Source: an uncultured Pirellulaceae bacterium
Lineage (GTDB): Bacteria > Planctomycetota > Planctomycetia > Pirellulales > Pirellulaceae
DNA length: 58,094 nucleotides
Direction: 5' to 3'
NCBI GenBank assembly: GCA_938091115.1
Contig: CALKNI010000093.1
Location: 1-58,094 of the forward strand
Shown piece after piece: positions 42,647 through 54,400 of the stretch. The notes beneath the pieces are model-generated. The model saw only the letters and a program-made list of their open reading frames with translations. It ran no database searches and had not been told where the DNA came from. Position numbers and translations under genes: made by a program. Each line of letters begins with the position of its first letter. Position 1 is the stretch's first letter.

Positions 42647-45046
42647 ATGATTGAAAATTTTCGGAATTCATTTCGGAATTCTTATCTTTTATTCGCTGTT
42701 TTAACAGCGACCGTTTTGGGCCCCTCGTTGGCTACGGCTTCGACGCCTCGACTGAACACAATCTTGCCTCGTGGTGTCAAAGCGGGGGGCGAATACGTGC
42801 TCAAATTCTCGGGCTCAAGACTTTCCGGTGCTGAACAAGTCTTTTTCTACGACACTGGAATCACTGTTGTTTCCATCGAACAGGTTGATGCCAACAATGT
42901 GAATGTCAAAGTAAACGTTGCGGCGGACTGCCGTATCGGCGAACACGTTGCACAACTGAGAACAAAAAATGGTATCTCCGACTATCGATCAGTTTTCGTA
43001 GGAAGATTACCGGAGGTTGCCGAAGCAGAGCCCAACAATGAGCTTGGCGAAGCACAAGAAATTGAAACAAATGTTACTGTCACCGGCATCGTTACGAACG
43101 AAGACATTGACTACTTTCGCATCGAGGGAAAGAAAGGCGATCGCATTTCCGTCGAAGTTGAGGCACTCAGACTGGGCTTTCTCTTTGATCCTGCAATCGC
43201 TTTACTTGATAAAAATCGATTCGAAATTGGTGCGTCCGACGATACACCTTTAACAAAACAAGACAGTTTCCTCTCAGTCCTATTGCCTGAGGATGGAGAG
43301 TATTTTGTAACAGTGCGTGAGTCGTCATTCGTCGGCAATTCCAACAGTCGCTACCGTCTTCACGTTGGCAACTTTCCCCGACCGGCTGCCGTTTATCCCG
43401 CGGGGGGCAAGCCTGGCGAAAAAATCAGTCTGCAGTTCATTGATACATACCAGCCCGGACAACCAATCCGTGCAGTCACTCACGAAGTTCAACTACCAGC
43501 TGACGAAGGCTTTCGTGGCGGGATCTTTTGCACTGATGACTCCGGGGCTTCCCCCAGTCCAATGCCATTCCGCTTAACCGACTTAGAAAATCATCTCGAA
43601 GTCGAGCCCAACAATCAATTTGGCGAAATTCCGGCTCTTACTTTGCCGCATGCTATCAATGGAATCATCAGTGAACCCGGAGACTACGACTACTTCAAAT
43701 TTAGTGCCAAAAAAGGGCAGGTCTGGGATGTCGAATGCTATGCAAGACGAGTGGGCTCAGGGTTAGATCCCATCATTCATATTTTCGACGCAAATAAAAA
43801 AACACTTGCAGGCAATGACGATGCCAGACGCCCAGACAGCTACCTGCGATTCCAGGCTCCCGCTGACGGTGAATACTATGTTCGAGTTTACGATCACCTG
43901 CGTCGCGGACAACCTGATTTCGTATACCGGATTGAACTCACCCAGCCCGAACCGAAATTCTCACTGGGCATCAATCGAATTGATCGTTACTCGCAGCAAA
44001 GGCAGACCATCGCTGTCCCGCAGGGAGGGCGATTTGCAGTACTGATGTCCGCACAAAGAGCTAACTTCGGCGGGGAGATCAATTTACTGCAGGACAACCT
44101 GCCTAACGGCATTAAAGTAATTTCAAAACCGATGCACCCAAGCCTGAATTTGATGCCTGTGGTTTTTGAAGCAGCACCCGACGCTGCAATCGGCGGTACG
44201 CTGGTTGATTTCCGTGGACAACATCAGCTCAACGAGAACAAGGTCATTAACGGAAGCTTTAAAAACTTTGCAGACTTTGTTCTTGGCCAACCCAACAACT
44301 CGGTCTATTACGGCTGCACCGTTGACAAACTTGCCTTTGCGGTCGTCGAGAAACTTCCGTACTCGATTGAAATTGTTCAACCCAAAGTCCCGTTAGTTCG
44401 CAATGGACAAATGTCGGTCAAAATCATTGCCCACCGAGATGAAGGATTTGAAGATGCAATCAATCTCCAATTTCCATTCCGCTCACCGGGCGTTGGCACA
44501 ACCTATCAGATTGTAATGCCCAAGGGCGCGTCAGAAATCAATTACCCACTCAATGCGAATTCCAATGCTTCCATTGGAAAGTGGCCGATGTATGTCATCG
44601 GCAACTCTAACTTTAAGGGGCCCGCGTGGGCAGCTTCGCAATTAGCGGAGATTGAGATCGCCGAACCGTTTGTTACAACCTCAATTGCGAGGATGAGCAT
44701 CGTTCGGGGCGAGTCGACGCAGTTAATTTGCAAACTTAATCAACTAAAACCATTCGAAGGTGAAGCGACTGCCCAGATCTTGGGAGTTCCAGCTAATGTC
44801 GTGATCGACACTCCTAAAACGTTTACTAAAGACACGAAAGAACTCGTATTTAATGTTCAAACGAATGAGAAAACGCCCTTTGGAAAACACTCTGGCCTCT
44901 TTTGCCAAGTCACCATTACCCAAAATGGAGAACCAATTGTTTCTCGGGCAGGGAACGCGATTTTGCAAATCAACAAACCGCGTCCCCCTAAACCCCCGGT
45001 TCCACCTGTCGTTGCTACCACCCAACCAGTACCCGCTAAAAAGTAA
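42647..45046 (+). CDS. Secreted protein with PPC (pre-peptidase C-terminal) domains
   Basis: I take the ATG at 42647 (799 residues), which has AGGA seven bases before it; a TTG at 42599 would add 16. A signal peptide (about 8-33) is followed by an Ig-like/IPT segment. Two PPC-type beta-sandwich domains follow (about 125-235 and 330-430), with phrases VAEAEPNNELGEAQEIETN and LEVEPNNQFGEIPALTLP. More beta-rich domains follow, and a Pro-rich tail (PRPPKPPVPPVV). These domains usually serve in binding outside the cell. The place between DUF1501 and DUF1549 genes suggests that they act together. Confidence 0.88.
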   Translation: MIENFRNSFRNSYLLFAVLTATVLGPSLATASTPRLNTILPRGVKAGGEYVLKFSGSRLSGAEQVFFYDTGITVVSIEQVDANNVNVKVNVAADCRIGEHVAQLRTKNGISDYRSVFVGRLPEVAEAEPNNELGEAQEIETNVTVTGIVTNEDIDYFRIEGKKGDRISVEVEALRLGFLFDPAIALLDKNRFEIGASDDTPLTKQDSFLSVLLPEDGEYFVTVRESSFVGNSNSRYRLHVGNFPRPAAVYPAGGKPGEKISLQFIDTYQPGQPIRAVTHEVQLPADEGFRGGIFCTDDSGASPSPMPFRLTDLENHLEVEPNNQFGEIPALTLPHAINGIISEPGDYDYFKFSAKKGQVWDVECYARRVGSGLDPIIHIFDANKKTLAGNDDARRPDSYLRFQAPADGEYYVRVYDHLRRGQPDFVYRIELTQPEPKFSLGINRIDRYSQQRQTIAVPQGGRFAVLMSAQRANFGGEINLLQDNLPNGIKVISKPMHPSLNLMPVVFEAAPDAAIGGTLVDFRGQHQLNENKVINGSFKNFADFVLGQPNNSVYYGCTVDKLAFAVVEKLPYSIEIVQPKVPLVRNGQMSVKIIAHRDEGFEDAINLQFPFRSPGVGTTYQIVMPKGASEINYPLNANSNASIGKWPMYVIGNSNFKGPAWAASQLAEIEIAEPFVTTSIARMSIVRGESTQLICKLNQLKPFEGEATAQILGVPANVVIDTPKTFTKDTKELVFNVQTNEKTPFGKHSGLFCQVTITQNGEPIVSRAGNAILQINKPRPPKPPVPPVVATTQPVPAKK

Positions 45047-45082
45047 ACAACTCGCTGACTCCATTAACTCGGTGAATTAATT

Positions 45083-47614
45083 ATGAACCATTATTACAAA
45101 ATCTCCCTGCGTACCATTACGACGCTCTGCGTTGCGAGCACCATCTCGCTTTCCTTCCAAGGAACAGGATTCGCAGACGATGACAAGACACCCACTGCCA
45201 ATCCCCCTTCGGCAGTTGAGTCCGCAGTCCAACCTTTAATTCCCGTGGTCAAAAACGCGACACCGGTAAAACTTGAAGTCTTCCCGAACGACATCCTGTT
45301 GTCGAACCTCCGTGATCGCCAATCCATTGTCGCTCAGATGGTCTATTCCAACGGAATCACGGTCGACGTCACTGATTTAGTAAAAAGCCAAATTGTAAGC
45401 GGAGACATAGTCAAGCAAGCGGGAGCAACATTTCACCCCTTGGCAGACGGCGAAACCACCGTCAAATTTTCAATCGAAAACTTTGCCATCGAACTTCCAG
45501 TAAAAGTTGCCAATGCGACCAGCAACCCTCCGCTCAGCTTTACCAATGACGTCATGCCCGTCTTTTCAAAATCCGGTTGTAATGCAGGAAGTTGTCACGG
45601 CGCGGCACGAGGAAAAGATGGCTTTCGACTTTCACTCTATGGCTTTGACCCGAAAGGCGACTACCACCGACTGACCCGCGAGATGCTTGGCAGGCGAGTT
45701 GATCTCGCCGTTCCTGAGGATTGCCTGCTGATCAATAAAGCCGTGGGGGCTGTTCCTCACTCCGGCGGAGAACTATTTAAACCTGGAACCGAGTACTACA
45801 ATACCCTCTTAAATTGGCTCGAGGCAGGGGCCTCTTTTGACGAAGGTAAGGTTCAAAAAGTTGTCGGAATCGAATTGTACCCCAAAAATGCAGTTCTTAA
45901 CGGCCCTGACTCGAAACAACGCCTCACGGTTCGAGCGAAATACGAAGACGGTTCTGATCGGGACGTGACTTCACTCGCTTATTTCTCAACCAACAACGAC
46001 AATTCAGCCATCGTTTCCCAGGATGGCTTGGTCACGGCTAAGAACCGAGGTGAAGCCTTTGTAATGTGTCGCTTTGACACACACACGGTTGGAGCCGATG
46101 TAATTGTTCTGCCAAAAGACGTTGAATTCACATGGCAGGAAATTCCCGAAAACAATTACATCGACCAACGAATTCACGAAAAGCTTCGTAACTTGCGGAT
46201 TCAACCTTCCGAATTATGCTCTGACGTGGAATTCATCCGCAGAGCTTCGCTCGACATTTGCGGTATCGTTCCGTCCCCCGAACGAGTCAATCAATTTGTC
46301 GCTGATGCATCCCCCGACAAGCGGGCTAAGTACATTGACGAAATGCTGGCACGAAAAGAGTTCGTAGAAATGTGGGTCATGAAATGGTCTGAACTCTTAC
46401 AGATTCGTTCGACCCAGCAAGTTAGTTACAAGGCAACGTTGCTCTACTACGACTGGCTTAAATCGAAAATTGCAAATAACGTACCCGTCAATCAAATGGC
46501 CAGGGAACTCCTTGGTTCTCAAGGCGGCACATTTACAGTTCCAGCAACCAATTATTATCAAAACGAGCAAAACAATCTCAAAGTAGCTGAAAACGTAGCG
46601 CAAGTCTTTCTCGGAATGCGGATTCAATGCGCTCAATGTCACAATCATCCATTTGATCGCTGGACCATGGACGACTATTACGGCTTCGTTGCCTTCTTCT
46701 CCCAAGTCGCTCGAAAAGCCAGCGAAGATCCGCGAGAACAAATTGTCTTTAATCGCGGCAGTGGAGAAACCAAACATCCTGTCACCGGGCAAAACATGAA
46801 ACCCAAGTTTCTCGGTGGCATCGAACCCGAAACTAAAAACAAAGACCGGCGAGCGGTCGTCGCCGACTGGATTGCTTCCGCTGACAATCCATACTTTGCG
46901 AAAAATCTTTCGAACATCGTTTGGGCGCACTTTTTTGGAAAGGGCATTGTCGACGAGGTTGATGATGTTCGTGTCAGTAACCCCGCAGTGAACCCGCAGC
47001 TTCTGGACGAACTTGGAACCAAGTTCAAAGAATACGACTACGACTTCAAGAAACTCGTCCGCGACATATGTAACTCACGAACATACCAGTTAAGCACAAA
47101 GACCAATGCCACCAACGAGTCTGACTTGACCAACTTCTCACACGGTTCACTTCGCCGAATTCGGGCCGAAGTATTGCTTGACGTGATTAGTCAAATCACG
47201 GAGACCAAAAACAAATTCCGCGGCCTCCCTCTTGGATCACGAGCGGTACAAATCGCCGATGGAAACACAACGGATTACTTCTTGACGACTTTCGGACGTG
47301 CCAAACGCGAATCCGTCTGCTCATGTGAGGTCATCATGGATCCAAGCCTTTCTCAGGCCCTTCACCTGCTAAACGGCTCAACGGTAAACAACAAAATCAA
47401 ACAGGGTAAACTTATCGAGCGTCTGCTTGCAGACAAAAAGAGTCACGATCAAATTCTTGATGAAATCTACCAACGGTGCTTCTCTCGATTGCCAACCGAT
47501 AAAGAGCGAAGTGCGATTCAGCAGGAGATTTCGACTCAGGAAAACAAAACCCAAGCCTTAGAAGACATTTTTTGGGCCCTCCTTAATTCTCGCGAATTTG
47601 TTTTCAATCACTAA
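45083..47614 (+). CDS. DUF1549/DUF1553 protein with Big-2-like Ig domains and haem-type motifs
   Basis: The protein is 843 residues with a signal peptide (about 1-32). Ig-like stretches lie at about 65-145 and 250-345 (VTVRAKYEDGSDRDVTSLAYFST type). Between them is a cytochrome-like segment with CNAGSCH (166-172), a CX4CH spacing instead of CX2CH. DUF1549 follows (about 355-565), containing canonical CAQCH (516-520) within CAQCHNHPFDRW. DUF1553 follows (about 600-835). These proteins are typical of planctomycetes and presumed periplasmic. Their reaction is unknown. Confidence 0.92.
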   Translation: MNHYYKISLRTITTLCVASTISLSFQGTGFADDDKTPTANPPSAVESAVQPLIPVVKNATPVKLEVFPNDILLSNLRDRQSIVAQMVYSNGITVDVTDLVKSQIVSGDIVKQAGATFHPLADGETTVKFSIENFAIELPVKVANATSNPPLSFTNDVMPVFSKSGCNAGSCHGAARGKDGFRLSLYGFDPKGDYHRLTREMLGRRVDLAVPEDCLLINKAVGAVPHSGGELFKPGTEYYNTLLNWLEAGASFDEGKVQKVVGIELYPKNAVLNGPDSKQRLTVRAKYEDGSDRDVTSLAYFSTNNDNSAIVSQDGLVTAKNRGEAFVMCRFDTHTVGADVIVLPKDVEFTWQEIPENNYIDQRIHEKLRNLRIQPSELCSDVEFIRRASLDICGIVPSPERVNQFVADASPDKRAKYIDEMLARKEFVEMWVMKWSELLQIRSTQQVSYKATLLYYDWLKSKIANNVPVNQMARELLGSQGGTFTVPATNYYQNEQNNLKVAENVAQVFLGMRIQCAQCHNHPFDRWTMDDYYGFVAFFSQVARKASEDPREQIVFNRGSGETKHPVTGQNMKPKFLGGIEPETKNKDRRAVVADWIASADNPYFAKNLSNIVWAHFFGKGIVDEVDDVRVSNPAVNPQLLDELGTKFKEYDYDFKKLVRDICNSRTYQLSTKTNATNESDLTNFSHGSLRRIRAEVLLDVISQITETKNKFRGLPLGSRAVQIADGNTTDYFLTTFGRAKRESVCSCEVIMDPSLSQALHLLNGSTVNNKIKQGKLIERLLADKKSHDQILDEIYQRCFSRLPTDKERSAIQQEISTQENKTQALEDIFWALLNSREFVFNH

Positions 47615-47634
47615 ACCTTACCTCTGATGCCACA

Positions 47635-49911
47635 ATGAACTGCCACTTGAAACGTACAACATTTCAAACTTTTAAATTACAAGCCGCTGCACTCGCGTTT
47701 GTTGCCTGTTGGATCGTTGCCTCCGTTACCGTTGCTGACGAAAAGGCACCCGAGAAAGTGACCTATGACGATCATGTAAAGCCAGTGCTTGTGCAACGCT
47801 GTTCAAGTTGCCACAACGGCCAAAAACGAGAAGGAGATCTCGATGTCACCAACTACATCAACCTCATGCAGGGTGGTGGAAGTGGCACCGTGATTGAACC
47901 ACAGGATGCCTCAGGAAGTTACCTGTATCAACTTATCACTCACGAAGAAACGCCAGAGATGCCGCCCAGCGGCACAAAAATCCCTGCTCCGGAAATCCAG
48001 TTGATCGCTAAGTGGATCGACCTGGGAGCGCTCGAAAATAGCGGTAGTGTCGCCGCCAAAGCAAAACCCAAATTTGACATGTCAATGAGCGTTAACCCCT
48101 CGGTCAAACCAGAAGTCATCCCCATGCCGCTTCGGATTCCTCTGGAACCGGTCATTAAGACGGTTCGTCCCTCGGTTCATGCAATTGCAACATCTCCATG
48201 GGCGCCGATCACGGCAATTTCATCCCCTCAACAAATCCTCCTATACAATACACAAAACCTTACACTTGCTGGCGTACTTCCCTTTGAAGAAGGTGTTGCG
48301 CACTCGCTTCGTTTTAGTCGAAACGGCCAATTGTTACTCGCAGGCGGTGGCAGGGATGGAGCATCGGGAAAAACTGTTTTGTTCAATGCACTGACAGGGG
48401 AAAAAATAACGACTGTTGGTGATGAACTCGAGTCAGTCCTCGCCTCCGATATTTCGCCCGACCATTCCCTAGTCGCAATTGGAGGCCCAAATAAACTGGT
48501 GAAGATTTTGTCAACCACCGATGGTTCCCCCGTCGCTCAAATCAAAAAACACACCGACTGGGTCACTGCACTTGAATTTAGCCCTGACGGAAAACTTCTC
48601 GCCTCTGGAGACAGAAACGGAGGACTACATGTCTGGGAAGCAGACACTGGCAACGAGGTCTTTACGCTAAAAGCTCACTCCAAGTCTATCTCCGGCGTGT
48701 CCTGGCGTGCCGATAGCCAAATTTTATGTTCCGCCAGTGAAGACGGCTCTATTCGCCTTTGGGAGCTTGAAGAAGGAAAACAAATAAAGTCATGGACCGC
48801 GCACGGAACCGGAGTTACCGGAGTCGAGTTTCATCGAGACGGGATAATCTCAAGCTGCGGTCGTGACAAAGTCGCTAAGACATGGGATCAAAATGGCAAA
48901 ATGGTTCGGCAGTTTGCAGGACTGGTCGATGTCGCTGTTGCGGTTTCGCACTGTGATGAATCCAATCGCGTCCTTGCAAGCGACTGGACCGGCAAGCTAA
49001 CCGTTTGGAATGCCGTCGACGGAGCGGAGATTGGGCAACTCGCTTCGAACCCTCCCACACTTGGCGACCGCCTCGCTACGTCGCAAAAGAATCTAACCGT
49101 TGCCAACCAAAAACACGCGCCGCTGGCTAAAATTCTGGCTGAAACAAAAGCTTCTCTCAACGGAATGATCGGTTCGCTAGAGCAAGTAAAGCAAACTCAG
49201 GTTCAAACGCAGGCAAAACTAGCGAAAATGGAAACAGACCTCAGCACTGCCAAGACACAATTCGAATCCGCTCAAGCCACCGCTTCATCTTATCAAGCTG
49301 AACTGACTCAAAAGGCGGGTGCAAAACCACTTATTAAAGAATCTTTAGACAAAGCCAATGCAGCGCTCGCTCTTCTTCCAGCAGACGCAGAATTAAAGGC
49401 CAGCGTTACATCTCTGACCTCAAAGATCCAACAACTTGACACTAGGATCGTTGAATTAAATGGCATGGTTGTTAAATCGAATGAAGCCACGAATGCAATG
49501 AAAGCTCAGATGGACACGGCTGCCAACAACGTCAATGAAACCAAAGCGGAAATGGAAAAGGTACTCGCAGAGGTCACCAAACTAACAGTTGACGTGGAAG
49601 CCACTCAAAGGAAGGTCGATGCAGGATCAAAAATTACCGCGGCAGCAATGGCTGAAGTTCAGCAAGCAACTCAACAAGTCAATTACTGGAATAGCAACCT
49701 CTCTTTCGTGGCTGAGATGAAAGCGATTCAAGCCGAAATTCTCTCGGTTGATGAAGATATCGCTGCCAAACAAACAGCCGCTGACGCGGCGAAAGCAAAA
49801 CTCTCCGAGGCCCAAAAATTAGCAGACGATGCAACGCGGCAAAAAAATGAAGCTGAGGCGAAAGCCCAGGCTTTAAAAGAAAAATTGTCCAATCTTCGAA
49901 AATCGCTTTAA
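47635..49911 (+). CDS. c-type cytochrome / WD40 / coiled-coil protein
   Basis: The protein is 758 residues. A signal segment (about 16-33) is followed by a planctomycete cytochrome-C-like domain with CSSCH (56-60). WD40 repeats follow (about 170-470), for example HTDWVTALEFSPDGKLLASGDRNGGLHVWEADTG (split over two strands). A long Ala/Lys/Glu-rich coiled coil (about 480-758) completes it. It starts 20 bases after the DUF1553 gene. Its stop is 23 bases from a convergent DUF1501 gene. It probably works as a scaffold in the same extracytoplasmic system. Confidence 0.92.
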   Translation: MNCHLKRTTFQTFKLQAAALAFVACWIVASVTVADEKAPEKVTYDDHVKPVLVQRCSSCHNGQKREGDLDVTNYINLMQGGGSGTVIEPQDASGSYLYQLITHEETPEMPPSGTKIPAPEIQLIAKWIDLGALENSGSVAAKAKPKFDMSMSVNPSVKPEVIPMPLRIPLEPVIKTVRPSVHAIATSPWAPITAISSPQQILLYNTQNLTLAGVLPFEEGVAHSLRFSRNGQLLLAGGGRDGASGKTVLFNALTGEKITTVGDELESVLASDISPDHSLVAIGGPNKLVKILSTTDGSPVAQIKKHTDWVTALEFSPDGKLLASGDRNGGLHVWEADTGNEVFTLKAHSKSISGVSWRADSQILCSASEDGSIRLWELEEGKQIKSWTAHGTGVTGVEFHRDGIISSCGRDKVAKTWDQNGKMVRQFAGLVDVAVAVSHCDESNRVLASDWTGKLTVWNAVDGAEIGQLASNPPTLGDRLATSQKNLTVANQKHAPLAKILAETKASLNGMIGSLEQVKQTQVQTQAKLAKMETDLSTAKTQFESAQATASSYQAELTQKAGAKPLIKESLDKANAALALLPADAELKASVTSLTSKIQQLDTRIVELNGMVVKSNEATNAMKAQMDTAANNVNETKAEMEKVLAEVTKLTVDVEATQRKVDAGSKITAAAMAEVQQATQQVNYWNSNLSFVAEMKAIQAEILSVDEDIAAKQTAADAAKAKLSEAQKLADDATRQKNEAEAKAQALKEKLSNLRKSL

Positions 49912-49934
49912 ATCCACAAACGAATCTTTCTGAA

Positions 49935-51410
49935 CTACGCGATAATTTTATCTGCCACGACCCCGCCAATGTCGGTTAGCCGATAGGGTCGTCCCTGATA
50001 CTTAAAAGTTAATTGCTCGTGGTCGATCCCGAGCAAATGCATGATTGTGGCATTGAAATCATGAACGTGCATTGGATCCTCTGCGATTCCGTAACCCAGT
50101 TCGTCCGATTTACCATACACGAACCCCTTCTTGACTCCACCACCCGCCATCCACGTGGTGAACGCCTCCTTGTGATGATCTCGGCCGACGTTCGCGGCCT
50201 TCACATCCCCCTGCCCCATAGGTGTTCGCCCAAATTCAGAGGACCAAATAACCAGAGTTTCATCAAGCAACCCACGTTGTTTCAAATCTTTAATCAAGGC
50301 GGCAATTGGACGATCCACCTGCTTGCATTTAGTCGGCAGTCGATTCGTGACGCTATTGTGCATGTCCCAACCTTGATCAAACAACTGAACAAACCGCACA
50401 CCCCGCTCTACTAACCGCCTAGCCAATAGACAGTTATTCGCAAATGACCCCTTGCCGGGTGATGTTCCGTACATGGCATGAGTCTCTTTCGATTCTGATT
50501 TGATCTCCATTAATTCGGGAACAGACGATTGCATCCGGTATGCTAATTCGTATTGGTCAATGCGTGTGGCAATCTCCGGATCCTGTAAGTTCAGAAGCTG
50601 GCGTTGGTTCAACTGATTAATAGCATCAACCGTCCGCTTTCTCGATTCCTCTGCAATTCCATTTGGATTGGACAAAAACAAAACTGGGTCACCCTTGCTT
50701 CGAAATTCAACCCCTTGATGTACCGTAGGCAAAAAACCGCTGCCCCAGGCGCTGTTTCCAGCTCCCAGCACCTGCCCGGTGACCAATACAACAAAGCTAG
50801 GTAGGTTCTTGTTTTCACTGCCTAGACCGTAGCTTGCCCAGGCGCCGATGCTCGGGCGGCCAAATCGCTGAAACCCGGAAAGCATCATCATCTGTGCTGG
50901 AGCATGATTAAATTGGTCGGTGAAAGTTCCACGATTAAAGGTAATTTCATCAGCAACCTGCTGTAGATTTGGAAGTAGATTGGATATCATTACCCCGCTC
51001 TGACCACACCTGGAAAACTCAAATTCTTTTTTTGAGGGAGTACCAAGTAACGATGGTTGCTGACGAATAAATGCTAACTGCTTACCCTTGAAGAATTCGT
51101 CAGGACACAACTGACCATTCCGTTTTTGCAGTTCAGGTTTGTAATCAAATAGATCAAGATGCGACGGCGCACCTACCATGTGAATATAAATTACATTTTT
51201 TGCGCGCGGCAGAAAATGAGACTGTGCAGCTTCACCTTCAATTTGCCCCCTCGTATCCGGGACAGTTGGCGATGCTGACAGACCAAACCCACTCTCGCGA
51301 AAAAGAGAGGCTAAGGCAATTCCCCCAATACCACCGCCGAGCTTCTGGAACAGGTTCCTGCGCGTTAGTGTCAAATCCGGAGATGACCAACTGTTCTTAT
51401 CAAACCACAT
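49935..51410 (-). CDS. DUF1501 protein (Tat-exported), second copy
   Basis: The protein is 491 residues. A twin-arginine signal ([21 protein letters not shown]) lies near 17-37. Family marks are [21 protein letters not shown] (about 75-95), [18 protein letters not shown] (about 345) and [16 protein letters not shown] (about 385), then GRDHHKEAF. It is divergent in sequence from the first copy (41239-42546), so not a recent duplicate. The upstream gene on the same strand is a DUF1549/DUF1553 protein, 42 bases away, the usual pair. Confidence 0.92.
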   Translation of the reverse strand: MWFDKNSWSSPDLTLTRRNLFQKLGGGIGGIALASLFRESGFGLSASPTVPDTRGQIEGEAAQSHFLPRAKNVIYIHMVGAPSHLDLFDYKPELQKRNGQLCPDEFFKGKQLAFIRQQPSLLGTPSKKEFEFSRCGQSGVMISNLLPNLQQVADEITFNRGTFTDQFNHAPAQMMMLSGFQRFGRPSIGAWASYGLGSENKNLPSFVVLVTGQVLGAGNSAWGSGFLPTVHQGVEFRSKGDPVLFLSNPNGIAEESRKRTVDAINQLNQRQLLNLQDPEIATRIDQYELAYRMQSSVPELMEIKSESKETHAMYGTSPGKGSFANNCLLARRLVERGVRFVQLFDQGWDMHNSVTNRLPTKCKQVDRPIAALIKDLKQRGLLDETLVIWSSEFGRTPMGQGDVKAANVGRDHHKEAFTTWMAGGGVKKGFVYGKSDELGYGIAEDPMHVHDFNATIMHLLGIDHEQLTFKYQGRPYRLTDIGGVVADKIIA

Positions 51411-51452
51411 ATTCTATCTGTTCACAATAAATGAAAATTTAACCAAACACAC

Positions 51453-54400
51453 TCAATAATTAATCGTCTCGTCTAAATTCAGCAACACATTGCAGACCAC
51501 ACTCAAAGCCGCCAAATGGCTCTGTTCAGCGACGGTTAGTACACGTCCCCCATTCCCCGCTTTCACAATATTAGTTTTGAGGAACGCATCAACCGCACTG
51601 GAATCACTTGAGAATCGACTCAACTCAGCCAAATACAACGATTGCAGAATATCTATCTCACCCGCCTCAGGGACACGAGCAACACAACGCCGCATCGCAT
51701 AAGTCAGCTGTGACCTCAAATCTCCTGTCCCACTGGAGGAACTGATTGACGCCGAGGCCAGCGCCACTGCCATTTCAACAAATGCTTGATCATTGAGCAG
51801 TGTCAAAGCCTGCAACGGCGTGTTACTTCGAGGACGCTCAATGACACAAGCGGCTCGGTCTGGCGCGTCGAAGTTAACAAAACTTGGATAAGGCGCAGCT
51901 CGCCGCCAGATCACATAAACCCCGCGGCGGAAACGATCTTCATCCATCGCCGCATTCCACTTCGGGCCATTTCGGCCAACGGTTCGCCAAATATCATTTG
52001 GCTGAAACGGCATCACTGGCGGTCCGCTCATTTTTCTGGAAAGCAAACCACTTATCGCCAACGCATTATCTCGGATCATTTCAGCCGGCATTCGAAACCG
52101 GGGGCCGCGCGACAGTAATCGGTTCTCAGGATCACGTTCATTGAGAACTCGACTCGATTGCGATGTTTGTCGGAACGTACTCGACATAACAATCAACTTA
52201 TGAATGTGCTTTCTCGACCAACCCGATTCCATCAGTTCCACCGCCAGCCAATCCAGCAGCTTCGGATGCGAAGCTGGGTCACTTTGTGTGCCAAAATCTT
52301 CGCCGGAGGCCATCAAACCTCGCCCAAAATAACTCGCCCACCAGCGATTTACTGCCACGCGCGCCAACAACGGATTTTTTGAATCCACCATCCATTGTGC
52401 CAGTCCAAGCCGATTATTGGGCAACTCACTATTCCATGAATGAAGAACCGCTGGGACACCGGGCTCCACCTTTTTTCCAGGGCTGAGATAATCACCTCGA
52501 GTCAGCTTAAAAGTCTCGCGAGGTTGATCCATCTCCTGCATGACAAGTGTCGTCGGTGGCTTCAAGGCTGCTAACTCTTTTTCGACAGTCGCAATCCGGT
52601 TCCGCACCTTAATTAACTCGGGCTGACCTTCACTCAAAAATTTATCCAGCTTGTTTTGCTGCCCTTTGTTCAATTTCTTTAATGCCAGAATTTTCTTGAT
52701 TTCAGCCGAAATCCCAAGCGTCCTTACATTGTCTGATGTTGCAAGCAAGCGAAACCTACCGATCGTTCGGCCTCGTCCATAATTTTGGTCTAACAAAAAT
52801 CGCATCCGATTTTTTGCTTTCGCTAACTCGAAGGGAACTTGAAAACGAAACGTCGCCCAGTGATCTTTAAAAAATTGCTGACCAATCGCCCAGCCGGTTT
52901 TTTGATCGCCATCAATTGCCTTGCCAACTTCCCAATTTTTCTGAGAAAAATCAGCAAATGCTCCATCTAAACCGAGCAATTCAAAATCGTCTTTTTCGCC
53001 TTTTTTTGACGATCCTGCCAAGACAACAAATTCGCTGAGAATAAAATTAGGTCGCTCAACGTCACCGCGGCCAGGCCCCGTACCGGGCAAATCTTCATGG
53101 GTTAAAGCTTCGATTCGAACTGCAGTGATCCGCGGCAACTCATTTGCAACCTCTACCGTGTAACGACTGGTGCCAGGTAATGAACCTCCTATCAAGACGG
53201 ATTGATCGTTGAGAATCTGGTGCGATTCGCCACTGGTCGTACTGAAATTCAGGATCTTGAGTGGCGTCCAAGTTATCTTATTTTGGATCTCAGCCGCCAA
53301 ATCTGACTTCAGCTTCTCCAATTTCTCACGTGCCGCAATTCCAATGCGTTCCTTTTCTTGGTTCAACACCTTCAATTCATCGGTTAACGATTCTCGTTTT
53401 AACTTTGTTTCTGCATCAACCGACAGATCCATTTTTGGACCATAAAAGTCATAGGAAACACCCGATGTCAATTTCACTTCAACGGGTGTGTTATTGAAAA
53501 AGGAAAACAGGCGGAAATATTCTTCCTGCGAAAATGGATCGTACTTGTGGTTATGACACTGACAACATTCTAGCGTCGTACCCAAAAAGACTGTTCCCGT
53601 CGTATTCACACGATCAAAAACTTGGTTAACTCTATTTTCCTCCGGGTGAACCCCCGCCTCAACATTGCAGGTTACTGTCCGATGAAAACCTGTTGCGATT
53701 CGCTGGTCTTCGGTAGCGTTGGGTAATAAATCCCCAGCCAATTGCTCGAGTGTAAATTGATCAAACGGTTGATCCTGATTGATAGAGCGAATCACCCAAT
53801 CACGATAGGCCCAACTTTCGCGAATCTGGTCTGCTTGATAGCCGTTGGAATCAGCATATCGTGCCGCATCAAACCAAGGGGTCGCCCAGCGCTCACCATA
53901 ACCTGATGAGGCTAGGCACGAATCGACAAACTGCTCAAACTTTTCCTCACTGGGATTCATCATAAATGCTTCAACGACTTCCACCTTAGGAGGAAGTCCC
54001 GTCAATGCCAAAGAGACGCGACGTAGTATTTGAGCATTCGGTGCGTCCTTTGAATGGGTCAGCCCCTTGCGGGCCAGCCTCTCTGCGACAAAATAGTCAA
54101 TTTGGTTACGTAATTGTTCTGGAGCATCAATCGCAGGTAAAGCCGGGCGGACGGGAGCAACGTACGACCAGTGCTTGGAATCAGAACGCTCCGGCCACTT
54201 CGCTCCCTCTTTGATCCATTGCACCATCAAGGCGATTTCTTCTGGCGTCAACCGCTCTCCTTCGGGCGGCATCATCTCCGCTCCATCGCGACTCGTGATC
54301 CGCGCAATCAGGGAACCAGAATTTGGGTACCCCGGAACAATGGCGACTTCACCGGAATCCAATTCAACCATCGCGTCAGGCCGACTGGTGAATCGCAAAC

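Noticed and set aside
46397..46930. 177-residue antisense frame in the DUF1549/DUF1553 gene
   Set aside because: The plus-strand frame is a clear conserved protein; the antisense frame is its shadow.
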